NCBI RefSeq assembly: GCF_013387475.1 | Contig: NZ_VWNB01000005.1 | Coordinates: forward strand, 124,001 to 188,000 | Length of the DNA stretch: 64,000 bases | From: Mariprofundus sp. KV | Lineage (GTDB): Bacteria > Pseudomonadota > Zetaproteobacteria > Mariprofundales > Mariprofundaceae | Direction: 5' to 3' | Part shown: piece after piece, positions 45,144 through 53,636 of the stretch | Numbering within the stretch: the stretch's first letter is position 1 | How the letters are laid out: the number at the start of each line of letters is the position of its first letter | Program-made: the position numbers and the translations under genes | The notes under the pieces: model-generated | What the model saw: only the letters and a program-made list of their open reading frames with translations | Database searches by the model: none | What the model was told of the DNA's origin: nothing

Positions 45144-47786
45144 TTACAGGCTACTCAAACGCTTGATTGCAGCCGTCATCTCTTCACGTTTGGCTTTGGC
45201 CTCATCCAGATCCGTGCGGACCTTGGCCACCACCGCTTCCGGGGCACTGCCGCAGAACTTCGGATTGGCGAGTTTGCCTTCGTTCATGGCGATATCTTTA
45301 TCGAGTCTGGCAATGTTCTTGTTCAGACGCGCTGTCTCCTCTTCGACATTGATAAGCCCGGCCAAAGGCAGATAGACCTTGGCATAAGCCAGCGGTGCAA
45401 CAGCAGCGCCATCCACCTCACTATCAGCATCCTGCCACGCCACCGACTCCAGTTTGGCCAGACTCATCAGCAGCTTTTTCTCTGCTTCAAGATCGGCCTG
45501 AACTTCAGCACCACAGGCGATAATCGCATCGATACGTTTACCCGGTGCCACATTCATCTCACCGCGCACCGAACGGATCGCTGAAACCACATCCATCACA
45601 CGGTTGATACGCGTGACAGCCTGCGCATCAGAGCTGTAACTCTGAGACCAGTTATCGGTCACCAGACGTGCATCCGCACCATGCAGCTCCTGGAACAGGG
45701 TTTCGGTGATGAACGGACAGATCGGGTGCAAAAGACGCAGCCAGCCATCAAGAGCTGTCAGCATCACAACCTGAGTCTCTGCTTTGGCCGCTTCATCGTC
45801 GCCATAGAGCGCAACCTTGGCCGCTTCCACATACCAGTCGCAGTAGCTGCCCCATATGAAGTTATAGAGCGTGCCGGCCGCCTCATTAAAGCGGTAATCG
45901 GTCAGTGCCTGCTCAACATCCGCAGTACAACTGTTCAGCTCACTGAGAATCCAGCGATTCACATCCTGAGTTGGCGCAATGGAAGCATCCGGTTTGGCCT
46001 CGCCACGATTCATGAATACAAAACGTGCCGCATTCCAGATCTTGTTCATAAAGTTTCGGTTGGACTCAATGCGTTTGATATCAAGCTTCACATCACGACC
46101 CGGTGTCGCCATATGTGCCAGCGTGAAGCGCAGCGCATCAGCACCGTAGTCACCGATAATCTCCAGCGGGTCAATCACGTTACCCTTGGACTTGGACATC
46201 TTCTGCCCCTGCGCATCACGAATCAGCGCATGGATATAGATGTCTTTAAAGGGAACCTTACCGGTAAACTTCATGCCCATCATGATCATGCGGGCAACCC
46301 AGAAGAAGATGATATCAAAACCGGTGACCAGCACATTGGTGGAGTAGAACTTCTCCATCTCCTCCGTATTCTCTGGCCAGCCAAGGGTTGAGAATGGCCA
46401 CAGCCCTGATGAGAACCATGTATCCAGTACATCCTCATCCTGACGAATCTTTTTCGAGCCACAGCCGCCGCAGCACTCAGCCGTTTCCCGGCTTACTGTA
46501 ATATGGTCGCAATCCTCACAGTACCAGGCAGGGATGCGATGTCCCCACCAGAGTTGGCGTGAAATGCACCAGTCCTGAATATTGCGCATCCACTCGAAAT
46601 AGGTCTTCTCCCAGTGCTGCGGCACAAATTTGATGTCGCCATCTTCTACAGCAGCAATGGCAGGTTCTGCCAATGGTTTGATATCGACATACCACTGATC
46701 GGTCAGATAAGGCTCAATCACCGCATGTGAGCGATCACCACGACCCACCTTGTGCTGATGATCCTCCACCTTATAGAGCAGACCTTCAGCTTCCAGATCA
46801 GCCACCATACGCTCACGCGCCTCGTAACGATCCAGACCATGATACTGCTCAGGAATCCAATCCTCCTCAGCGATATGGGCGCGATTGGTGAAGATATTCA
46901 GCAGCGGCAGATCATGGCGTTTGCCGACATCATAATCGTTAAAATCGTGCGCCGGTGTAATCTTCACACAACCGGTTCCAAATTCAGGATCAACATACTC
47001 ATCGGCAATCACCGGAATCGTACGATTACAGAGTGGCAGGATAAGCTGTTTACCAATCAGATCCTTGTAGCGTTCATCATCAGGGTGTACTGCTACCGCA
47101 CCATCACCGAGCATGGTTTCAGGACGTGTAGTAGCCACAATCACATGTTTGCTTGGATCATCGGCATGCGGGTACTGGATATGCCAGAAGTGGCCCTGCT
47201 CCTCATCATGCTCAACTTCCAGATCAGAAACCGCAGTTTCAAGCACCGGATCCCAGTTGACCAATCGTTTACCACGGTAGATCAGGTTCTCTTCGTAAAG
47301 ACGCACGAACACTTCACGAACAGCATCAGAGAGCCCTTCATCAAGGGTAAAGCGTTCACGACTCCAGTCACATGATGCACCGAGTCGCTTGAGCTGAGAG
47401 ACGATGGTGCCGCCGGACTCCTCTTTCCACTCCCATACACGGTCAAGGAAACGTTCACGTCCCATATCACGACGATGCAGTCCCTCTTTATCGAGGATGC
47501 GCTCAACCACCATCTGCGTTGCGATACCGGCATGATCCGTACCCGGCTGCCAGAGCACCGATTTCCCCTTCATACGCTGCCAGCGAATCAGCATATCCTG
47601 AATGGTGAAGGTGAAGGCATGCCCCATGTGCAGACTACCGGTCACATTTGGCGGTGGAATGACGATGCAGTAAGCATCATCGCCGTCTGCCTTCGGACGG
47701 AAAGCATCTGAACTCAACCACTGTTCATTGATGGCAGGTTCAACCGCCTGTGGGTCATAAATTTTAGCAAGCTCGTGCTGGCTCAT
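45144..47786 (-). CDS. valS: Valyl-tRNA synthetase
   Basis: Class I aminoacyl-tRNA synthetase that charges tRNA-Val and edits mischarged Thr. 880 residues. HIGH-type motif LHMGHAF in PPPNVTGSLHMGHAF near residue 50; KMSKSKGNVIDP catalytic loop near residue 525; the editing (CP1) domain lies between. A C-terminal tRNA-binding coiled coil (about 815-880, ETARLNKNIARLDKDIAMNE) is present, as usual for ValRS. The zinc-like GCGSKKIR and DCDHITVS segments near residue 420 also match. Single gene with a strong terminator. Confidence 0.99.
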   Translation of the reverse strand: MSQHELAKIYDPQAVEPAINEQWLSSDAFRPKADGDDAYCIVIPPPNVTGSLHMGHAFTFTIQDMLIRWQRMKGKSVLWQPGTDHAGIATQMVVERILDKEGLHRRDMGRERFLDRVWEWKEESGGTIVSQLKRLGASCDWSRERFTLDEGLSDAVREVFVRLYEENLIYRGKRLVNWDPVLETAVSDLEVEHDEEQGHFWHIQYPHADDPSKHVIVATTRPETMLGDGAVAVHPDDERYKDLIGKQLILPLCNRTIPVIADEYVDPEFGTGCVKITPAHDFNDYDVGKRHDLPLLNIFTNRAHIAEEDWIPEQYHGLDRYEARERMVADLEAEGLLYKVEDHQHKVGRGDRSHAVIEPYLTDQWYVDIKPLAEPAIAAVEDGDIKFVPQHWEKTYFEWMRNIQDWCISRQLWWGHRIPAWYCEDCDHITVSRETAECCGGCGSKKIRQDEDVLDTWFSSGLWPFSTLGWPENTEEMEKFYSTNVLVTGFDIIFFWVARMIMMGMKFTGKVPFKDIYIHALIRDAQGQKMSKSKGNVIDPLEIIGDYGADALRFTLAHMATPGRDVKLDIKRIESNRNFMNKIWNAARFVFMNRGEAKPDASIAPTQDVNRWILSELNSCTADVEQALTDYRFNEAAGTLYNFIWGSYCDWYVEAAKVALYGDDEAAKAETQVVMLTALDGWLRLLHPICPFITETLFQELHGADARLVTDNWSQSYSSDAQAVTRINRVMDVVSAIRSVRGEMNVAPGKRIDAIIACGAEVQADLEAEKKLLMSLAKLESVAWQDADSEVDGAAVAPLAYAKVYLPLAGLINVEEETARLNKNIARLDKDIAMNEGKLANPKFCGSAPEAVVAKVRTDLDEAKAKREEMTAAIKRLSSL

Positions 47787-47890
47787 GGAGGTTCCTCGGT
47801 ACGTGTTACAAATTAGACGGCCATCCTACGGCCTGCTTACATTCGAGCAAGTAAAGGACTGCCTCCTCATCTGAAGTTCCATACAGCAGA

Positions 47891-48655
47891 TTAATCAGGG
47901 CGATAGAACATCAATCCTGTCATCAAACAGCTCATATGATCTCTGACGTGCGTGCTTAACCCTTTGGCCAGCCACATATTTCCCGGCGATAAAACCTCCA
48001 CCATGCCGACAAACGCTCTGCTCCTGCTCACACGGTAGCCGAGCGGTTCGGACAAGTTGATACCACCCTCAGCTTCATAAAGTGCTGTCACCTCAAAACT
48101 ATCGTTACCGATAAACAGTCGCCCTCGATATACTTCTCCGGCAGAAAACCATGGCGATGCACTCTGTCCATCAGCCTCATAGGTGATCTGGACCTTCTCC
48201 TTATCATCAATACTTTCCAAATCATCGGTACTGATCACCAGTTTAGCCTGATCACCGCAACTACATGTCAAACCGTGCTGCTCTTCACCCACTGACCAAC
48301 CCGATCCCAAATCAACATGTTGGCCTGTTTCACCCGTGGTACATCTGCCATTGAGCAATTCACCAGCTTTACTCAGTGTGTAGCTATAGCTCCCCGTAGT
48401 CGTCTCATTAGAAACGGGCCCAACACTTTCGGCGGTAGTCGTAGTCCAGCCACGATCCACGTCTGACACCCTGTATTCACCCAGCCTGAAACCTGAATCG
48501 GGAAGGAACTGACTACGATCCTGCACAGCCAGATGATCAGCTTTATTCTCAATGCCGTGAGGCACTGCCATACGAACTGTGCTTACTCCACAGCCAGTTA
48601 TGAACAACAGCGTAAAAAGCCTTAAGAAAACAGTAGTAATACGATGATTAAGCAT
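47891..48655 (-). CDS. Lipoprotein of unknown function
   Basis: A 254-residue lipoprotein. A hydrophobic N-terminal segment ends in the lipobox LFITGC (Cys about residue 22), so it is processed by signal peptidase II and anchored in a membrane; residue +2 is Gly, which favours the outer membrane. The mature part is beta-rich with Cys104, Cys130 and Cys132 (TCSCGD) and many Ser/Thr/Gly. SD AGGAG precedes the ATG. Standing alone; no family is recognised. Confidence 0.8.
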   Translation of the reverse strand: MLNHRITTVFLRLFTLLFITGCGVSTVRMAVPHGIENKADHLAVQDRSQFLPDSGFRLGEYRVSDVDRGWTTTTAESVGPVSNETTTGSYSYTLSKAGELLNGRCTTGETGQHVDLGSGWSVGEEQHGLTCSCGDQAKLVISTDDLESIDDKEKVQITYEADGQSASPWFSAGEVYRGRLFIGNDSFEVTALYEAEGGINLSEPLGYRVSRSRAFVGMVEVLSPGNMWLAKGLSTHVRDHMSCLMTGLMFYRPD

Positions 48656-48880
48656 AGACTTCTCCTATCTTTCTGCCTGTGAAAGTTAAGTCATCCAGGA
48701 ATCAACCAGGAAAACCCAAAGAAAACTGCCTCTTTCAGGAAAAAAACAAAGCCATATTATTGCATCTGTTTTCGACATAAAGAATTACGAATAACAGTGA
48801 CCGTCTACTAGCTTTCGGAGTATCGGACAAAATTTGTTATTGAATGAGAGCTGAAATAATGGTGTCGCCGATACCGAAGT

Positions 48881-49567
48881 TTACGGCTGGAAAGGAAGCC
48901 TCTGGGCTCTGCAGAGAAACTGCATCAGCGACTCTCCCGCTTTGAAGTAGTCGCAGGCGATATCGGCCAGCTCCGGCTGTTCAATCAGGGCGGGGGCAAT
49001 GTCGCTGAGACCGATGAAATCCTTGCGTTTGATATCTTCGATCACCGGATGCGTTTTGTCGAAACCACGCGGTGCGGTTTTGAGGCTATCACCGGCCAAT
49101 CTGAACCAGCGCGAAAACTGAGGATCATCACGAGCAGCAAGCCAGAGATCAGGTTCATTGGCCATCAGATCACGGATTTTATACAGCGCATCGGCTGGCG
49201 GATGCCAGGTGCCAACACCGATAAAACATTCGGCAGCACTAATGTGAAGATAGTAACCCGGTGCATGCACATTCTTGCCCACTTCATGGCGGAACTGGAT
49301 ACCGATATTGGTCTTGTAGGGTGTCTTATCTTTGGAGAAGCGACTATCCCGATAGACTCGCATCAGCGAGCCACCCATCTTGCGGGCATCGGCTCTGAAA
49401 TGGGGTGAAACACCGGGCAACCGCTCCCCTACTTCTTCAATAAAATGCAGTGCCGGCGTGCGCACCAGACCCTCGTAGCGCTGCTTGTTGGCGGCAAACC
49501 AGTCGCGATTATTGTTCTCTGCCAACTCTTCAAGGAAAGTGAACGTTTCAGGAGTGAAATGGTTCAT
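48881..49567 (-). CDS. DUF2461 family protein (TIGR02453-like)
   Basis: A 228-residue cytoplasmic protein of the DUF2461 family: begins MNHFTPETFTFLEELAENNN and contains NRDWFAANKQRYE, the conserved RVYRDSRFSKDKTPYKTNIG and GYYLHISAAECFIGVGTW, and ends with the SLMQFLCRA helix. The family is widespread and has no known biochemical role. Its ATG overlaps the stop of the PilZ gene by four bases; the whole PAP2-HolC-PilZ-DUF2461 group is a single tightly packed operon. Confidence 0.9.
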   Translation of the reverse strand: MNHFTPETFTFLEELAENNNRDWFAANKQRYEGLVRTPALHFIEEVGERLPGVSPHFRADARKMGGSLMRVYRDSRFSKDKTPYKTNIGIQFRHEVGKNVHAPGYYLHISAAECFIGVGTWHPPADALYKIRDLMANEPDLWLAARDDPQFSRWFRLAGDSLKTAPRGFDKTHPVIEDIKRKDFIGLSDIAPALIEQPELADIACDYFKAGESLMQFLCRAQRLPFQP

Positions 49568-50013
49568 TCAGGCATATCCGTGGGTTTAAAATCTGCAGCA
49601 TGTTCTGCAATCCACTCATTGGCGGCATCCCCGAATGAGAGTTCGCGCCCCAGTTCGCGCTGCTGCTTCTGATAGTGCTTGATATGGCACACCTGCTGTA
49701 CCATCTTGATGCGGAAGGCTGTCTCTTCATCGAGAAACATTACGCCGATCTCAAAGCCATCACCGTCACCGAATACCCGCTGCCAGCGCACCACACATTT
49801 CGCATCAAAGGCAGGATCAACATAGGGAATCCTGATACGTAATACCTTCCCTCGCTCAATAAATACATTGGTATGAAAGGCAAGCCCACCTTCACTGAGA
49901 TCACTCATCGGTGCGCTCTCTGCCAGCTCACTCTGCGGATAGATCTGAATCGGAACATCTATCGGATGGCGGTAAAACTGCCTGCGATTTTGGTCGTGAT
50001 TCAGACCACTCAT
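49564..50013 (-). CDS. PilZ-domain protein
   Basis: A 149-residue single-domain PilZ protein, probably a c-di-GMP receptor. RRQFYRHP (residues 10-17) supplies the RxxxR motif and DLSEGGLAF the DxSxxG motif, both needed for binding c-di-GMP. The rest of the PilZ barrel follows (IRIPYVDPAFDAKCVVRW), with a C-terminal helical tail. It overlaps HolC and DUF2461 genes by four bases on each side. The FimV/GspE-like genes just upstream make a motility or pilus link plausible but unproven. Confidence 0.88.
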   Translation of the reverse strand: MSGLNHDQNRRQFYRHPIDVPIQIYPQSELAESAPMSDLSEGGLAFHTNVFIERGKVLRIRIPYVDPAFDAKCVVRWQRVFGDGDGFEIGVMFLDEETAFRIKMVQQVCHIKHYQKQQRELGRELSFGDAANEWIAEHAADFKPTDMPE

Positions 50014-50450
50014 GACTTCTTACCCAGATATTTCGGATCGAGCCCCATCTGACGGTAGGTGCGGAAACGTTCACGCGCAGCCTGCTTGAGTGACTCATCC
50101 CAGCCATCTACAAAATCGACGAGGTGGGCAAAGCCGGAGATATCCGGTGGCACCTCAAGGCATCCGTTGACCAGCACCTCGGGCTCATTATCTCGAACAA
50201 TCTCTGTTGCCAGAAGAATCGGTTGCATCCCGTTGGCTTCTTTATCAGCACCGGCAATGCCGTTGGCCAGAAAAGACTCCGGATGCACAGTCCACAGCCG
50301 CTCATGCAGCTGGGCTGCAAAACCGGCATCCGGGCAGAGCACCAGAAGATGCGGTGTTAAGCGGCCACGCCTGAGCAGAAGCTTTGCAATACCCTCAATC
50401 CGATCAGCCTTGTCGAGCAGTTCAAAGTGGACCCTCATCTCATCACTCAT
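50010..50450 (-). CDS. holC: DNA polymerase III chi subunit
   Basis: A 146-residue subunit of the clamp loader complex that links SSB to DNA polymerase III. Start 50450 (MSDEMRVHFELLDKADRIEG) is chosen by homology; the open frame extends upstream through the PAP2 gene. The chi motifs LLRRGRLTPHLLVLCPDAG and LLATE... match the family. Overlaps the PAP2 stop by eight bases and the PilZ gene by four. Confidence 0.88.
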   Translation of the reverse strand: MSDEMRVHFELLDKADRIEGIAKLLLRRGRLTPHLLVLCPDAGFAAQLHERLWTVHPESFLANGIAGADKEANGMQPILLATEIVRDNEPEVLVNGCLEVPPDISGFAHLVDFVDGWDESLKQAARERFRTYRQMGLDPKYLGKKS

Positions 50451-51162
50451 GCGCCAACCTCTGTTTGCAGACCTGTGCCAGCAGCAGCAACGACAGTAGT
50501 GGCAGAATAAGCGCCAGTGGTTGAGCCGTTGCAGGTTGAACATGATAGCCAAGGCCAAGCACAGCGGCCTGCGCAACCACAATAAGTGCCGGAACCTTCC
50601 AGGACCAGGCTGATTGCAACCATGCATCCACAGGCAACCTTGCACTCCACCTCCAGCAGAGCCACATCGTCACCATACCGATAAACAGCCCCACCGCCAC
50701 GTCAACGGGGAAGTGTACGCCGACATAAATCCGACCAACAGCCGCCAGAAAGAACAGTGTCGCCACACCCCAGCTACGCCAGTCAGCACGAGACCAGATA
50801 ATAAATGCCAGCAGTACCATGACCCCATCGGAGGTTGCATGGCCGGATGGAAAACTATGCGACGAGAGGCTCTGCCCAAGCACATGGACATTATCGAGTA
50901 GTGCAGGTGGACGTGGCATATCAAATGCGCGCTTGAGCATCTGGGCAACCAGGCCTGAGATGATGAATGCTGCAAGCGAGGCGATACCTGCCCGCATATG
51001 AAACAGAATCAGTAGTGAACAGAGTAGCGAAACAATTAACCCGTCCCCGAGCCCTGTGGCAATGCCGAAAAACTGATCACCCAAGGGTGAATGGGCATCA
51101 TTGATCAGGCGAAAAAGAGGGTAAGCATCAGCAGCATCCGGCATGGGGATGACACTACTCAT
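50443..51162 (-). CDS. PAP2-family membrane phosphatase
   Basis: A 239-residue polytopic inner membrane protein with the three PAP2 motifs: KRAFDMPRP, SHSFPSGH and GRIYVGVHFPVD, which supply the Arg, His and Asp of the active site. Roughly six helices. The family dephosphorylates undecaprenyl pyrophosphate, phosphatidylglycerophosphate or other lipid phosphates; the exact substrate is not seen. It heads the cluster that overlaps holC, PilZ and DUF2461 genes. Confidence 0.9.
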   Translation of the reverse strand: MSSVIPMPDAADAYPLFRLINDAHSPLGDQFFGIATGLGDGLIVSLLCSLLILFHMRAGIASLAAFIISGLVAQMLKRAFDMPRPPALLDNVHVLGQSLSSHSFPSGHATSDGVMVLLAFIIWSRADWRSWGVATLFFLAAVGRIYVGVHFPVDVAVGLFIGMVTMWLCWRWSARLPVDAWLQSAWSWKVPALIVVAQAAVLGLGYHVQPATAQPLALILPLLSLLLLAQVCKQRLAHE

Positions 51163-51206
51163 CTACAGTGACCGATTCCAGAGGCTGCAAAAAAAGTGAA
51201 TCCGAC

Positions 51207-53636
51207 TTAGACCAGTGAATAGATAAAGTCGTGATGATCAATGTCGCCATCAGCAGCCATCTTCAGGGCATGCTTCGACTTCAGCTGCAGACCGTTTGCC
51301 ACGGCGATCTTCTGCAGTTCGCCACCGGTTTTACCCTCATGAATTGCCTCGCGAATCTGATCATTCACCACAAGGAACTCATAGAGCATCAGGCGCCCCA
51401 CATAACCACTATTGTTGCACTTCTCACAGCCCACCTTCTCATAGAGATGTTCAGGCACCTCAAGGCCCAGATCACGGATCATGGTAAAGGATGAGTCGCT
51501 CTTATCAATTTCACGGCGGCAATCAGGGCAGAGCTTCTTCAATAGATTCTGACTGATGATGCCCAGCAGTGCCGGGGCAATCAGGTAGTTGGGAATCCCC
51601 AGATCATTGAGGCGGATAATGGTATCCACTGCCGAGTTGGTATGCAGCGTGGAGAGCATCAGATGACCGGTGAGTGCCGCTTCAATACCGATCTCAGCGG
51701 TTTCGGGATCACGCATCTCACCAATCATGATGATGTCGGGATCGTGCCTGAGCACATTGCGCAGGATGCGGGCAAAGGTCATGCCGATCTTCTGATGCAC
51801 CTGAATCTGGTTAGCCCCGGGAATCTCCGACTCCACAGGATCCTCAATGGTAAGAATATGGGCAGGCAGATGCGCGATCGAATTGAGTACCGCAAACAGC
51901 GTGGTTGATTTACCCGAACCGGTTGGGCCGGTCACCAGAATCAGTCCGAATGGTTTGCGGGCCATAATGGATAGCTGCTTCATATCATCTTCGCGCAGTC
52001 CCAGCGTATCGAGATCGACGGCTGCCTCCTTACTCAGGACACGCAACACCAGTGACTCACCGAAAGTATTAGGGATACAGGAGACACGGAACTCATAGGT
52101 GTGTTTGCCCTCTCTTAAGATAAGACGGCCATCCTGAGGCAAGCGCTGTTCGGAGATATCCATACCCGAGAGAATCTTGATACGGGCAGAGATCTGGCGA
52201 TGCAGACTCTTATCCAGCGCACTCTCTGCAATCAGCTCACCATTCTGACGATAGGCCAGCGTAATCTTTTTAGCCTGTGGCAAAATATGGATATCGGATG
52301 CCTTTTTACGCAGCCCGTTGCGGATAAGACGGTTTACCAGCCGGACAATCGGTTTATCTTCAGCCGACTGGGTAATCTCCAGCTCATTGAACGGCTCATC
52401 ATCCTCCATATCCTCCTGATGCAGAAACTCACAGGAGAGGTCCTCTTCGATGATCTCCTCCTGCAGCAGTTTATCGAGGTGCGACTTCAGCTGCGATGTT
52501 TTGACCAGAACCTCATGTACCTTTTTACCGGTTTTAAAGGAGATGCCATCGTAAGCCTCTAGTCCCATCGGATCTGAGAGTGCAATGGTCAGGGAGTGCC
52601 GATCTGAATCGATCGGCATAATCTGATAGCGCTCAATAATTTCACGGCCGATCTCTACGCTGGCCATCGGATTGATTTCGTACTCATCCAGATCAAGGGT
52701 CGGCAGACGAAACTTCTTAGCCAGTGCCGAGAGCAGCTGATCTTCGGTAATCACCTGGGAACTCAACAGAATCTCACCGATACGCTGACCGCGTACCTTC
52801 TGCTCTTCCAGCGCATACTGCAGATCATTATCGTCAATCAAACCTGCTTCGATCAACAGCTCGCCCAGGCGCATTTTACGTCGACTCTGAAGCTGCAGCG
52901 CCGAATTAAGATCGGCATCCTTCACCTTACCCTTACTCATCAGAATATGGCCGAGAGGGCGCTCCTCTTCACCATCTTTCTTGGTCGCTGCCTGCTCTAC
53001 CAGAGCCTGCTCAACATCTTCGCTCGTCACCAGCGCCTGATCGACAAGCAGATCTCCCAGCTTCATCTCGTGCGTCTGCTGCATTGCCAATGCCTGATCA
53101 AGATCCTTCTCATTAAGCTTACCCTGCTCTTTGAGAATGTTGCCAATGGGAATCATCGACTGCATCTGCTGCTGGATCGCCTGCTCGATATCTTCGGCTG
53201 AGATTATCTCCTGATCGACCAGAATATCACCCAGTCGCTCCGGTTTCTCCTGCAGACGGATGCCATGATGATAGAAAAATATCCTCTCAAACGGAAAGTC
53301 ATCATCCTTTCCAATTGCAAAGAAACCCGGCGCATGCGACATGGCCGGCTGCACAAGCACCCTGAACGGCTCAGAATTTACCGTAACAATCTTCAACTCA
53401 TCCATATGCTGAAGCTTTGAGGGGTGCTCCACAGTGGCATCGGGTGAATGATTCATGCCGATATAAACAATCTCTTTCACACTCAGCTTGCTGGAGACCT
53501 CTTCACCCGATGCGTTGATCTCGATAAAGTGAAGTTTATTCATGATCGGCGAGAACCCGAGCAGGTAACCGCTGAGATTTTTACCATCCATCAGATTGAT
53601 TTTCACGGCCTGATAGCGACTATTGAGACTACTCAC
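51207..53636 (-). CDS. GspE/PilB-type secretion ATPase with six N-terminal repeats
   Basis: An 809-residue hexameric ATPase for type II secretion or type IV pili. GTG start at 53636 with GAGGGGAT as SD. Order: residues 5-65 a small beta-barrel-like segment (VKINLMDGKNLSGYLLGF, DUF6982-like), a second degenerate copy (80-128), six helical repeats of the form [RK]-[LI]-G-x-[IL]-L ... DLxxAL at 133, 163, 191, 227, 255 and 284, then the RecA-like core with Walker A GPTGSGKS (570-577), Asp-box DPDIIMIGE (632-640), and a zinc site Cys703/706/737/740. Such repeats (the MshEN or GspE-N half-domain type) can bind c-di-GMP. It is translated with the FimV-like gene (TAGTG overlap). Confidence 0.92.
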   Translation of the reverse strand: MSSLNSRYQAVKINLMDGKNLSGYLLGFSPIMNKLHFIEINASGEEVSSKLSVKEIVYIGMNHSPDATVEHPSKLQHMDELKIVTVNSEPFRVLVQPAMSHAPGFFAIGKDDDFPFERIFFYHHGIRLQEKPERLGDILVDQEIISAEDIEQAIQQQMQSMIPIGNILKEQGKLNEKDLDQALAMQQTHEMKLGDLLVDQALVTSEDVEQALVEQAATKKDGEEERPLGHILMSKGKVKDADLNSALQLQSRRKMRLGELLIEAGLIDDNDLQYALEEQKVRGQRIGEILLSSQVITEDQLLSALAKKFRLPTLDLDEYEINPMASVEIGREIIERYQIMPIDSDRHSLTIALSDPMGLEAYDGISFKTGKKVHEVLVKTSQLKSHLDKLLQEEIIEEDLSCEFLHQEDMEDDEPFNELEITQSAEDKPIVRLVNRLIRNGLRKKASDIHILPQAKKITLAYRQNGELIAESALDKSLHRQISARIKILSGMDISEQRLPQDGRLILREGKHTYEFRVSCIPNTFGESLVLRVLSKEAAVDLDTLGLREDDMKQLSIMARKPFGLILVTGPTGSGKSTTLFAVLNSIAHLPAHILTIEDPVESEIPGANQIQVHQKIGMTFARILRNVLRHDPDIIMIGEMRDPETAEIGIEAALTGHLMLSTLHTNSAVDTIIRLNDLGIPNYLIAPALLGIISQNLLKKLCPDCRREIDKSDSSFTMIRDLGLEVPEHLYEKVGCEKCNNSGYVGRLMLYEFLVVNDQIREAIHEGKTGGELQKIAVANGLQLKSKHALKMAADGDIDHHDFIYSLV

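Noticed and set aside
45062-45166. 34-codon GTG frame with a strong AAGGAGATAT Shine-Dalgarno
   Set aside because: It runs through the valS terminator and into the antisense of the valS end; the SD-like purine run is the only support.
50451-50645. Longer N-terminus for the HolC frame
   Set aside because: The extra 65 residues are antisense-free but out-of-frame translation of the PAP2 gene; the family starts at MSDEMRVHFELL.
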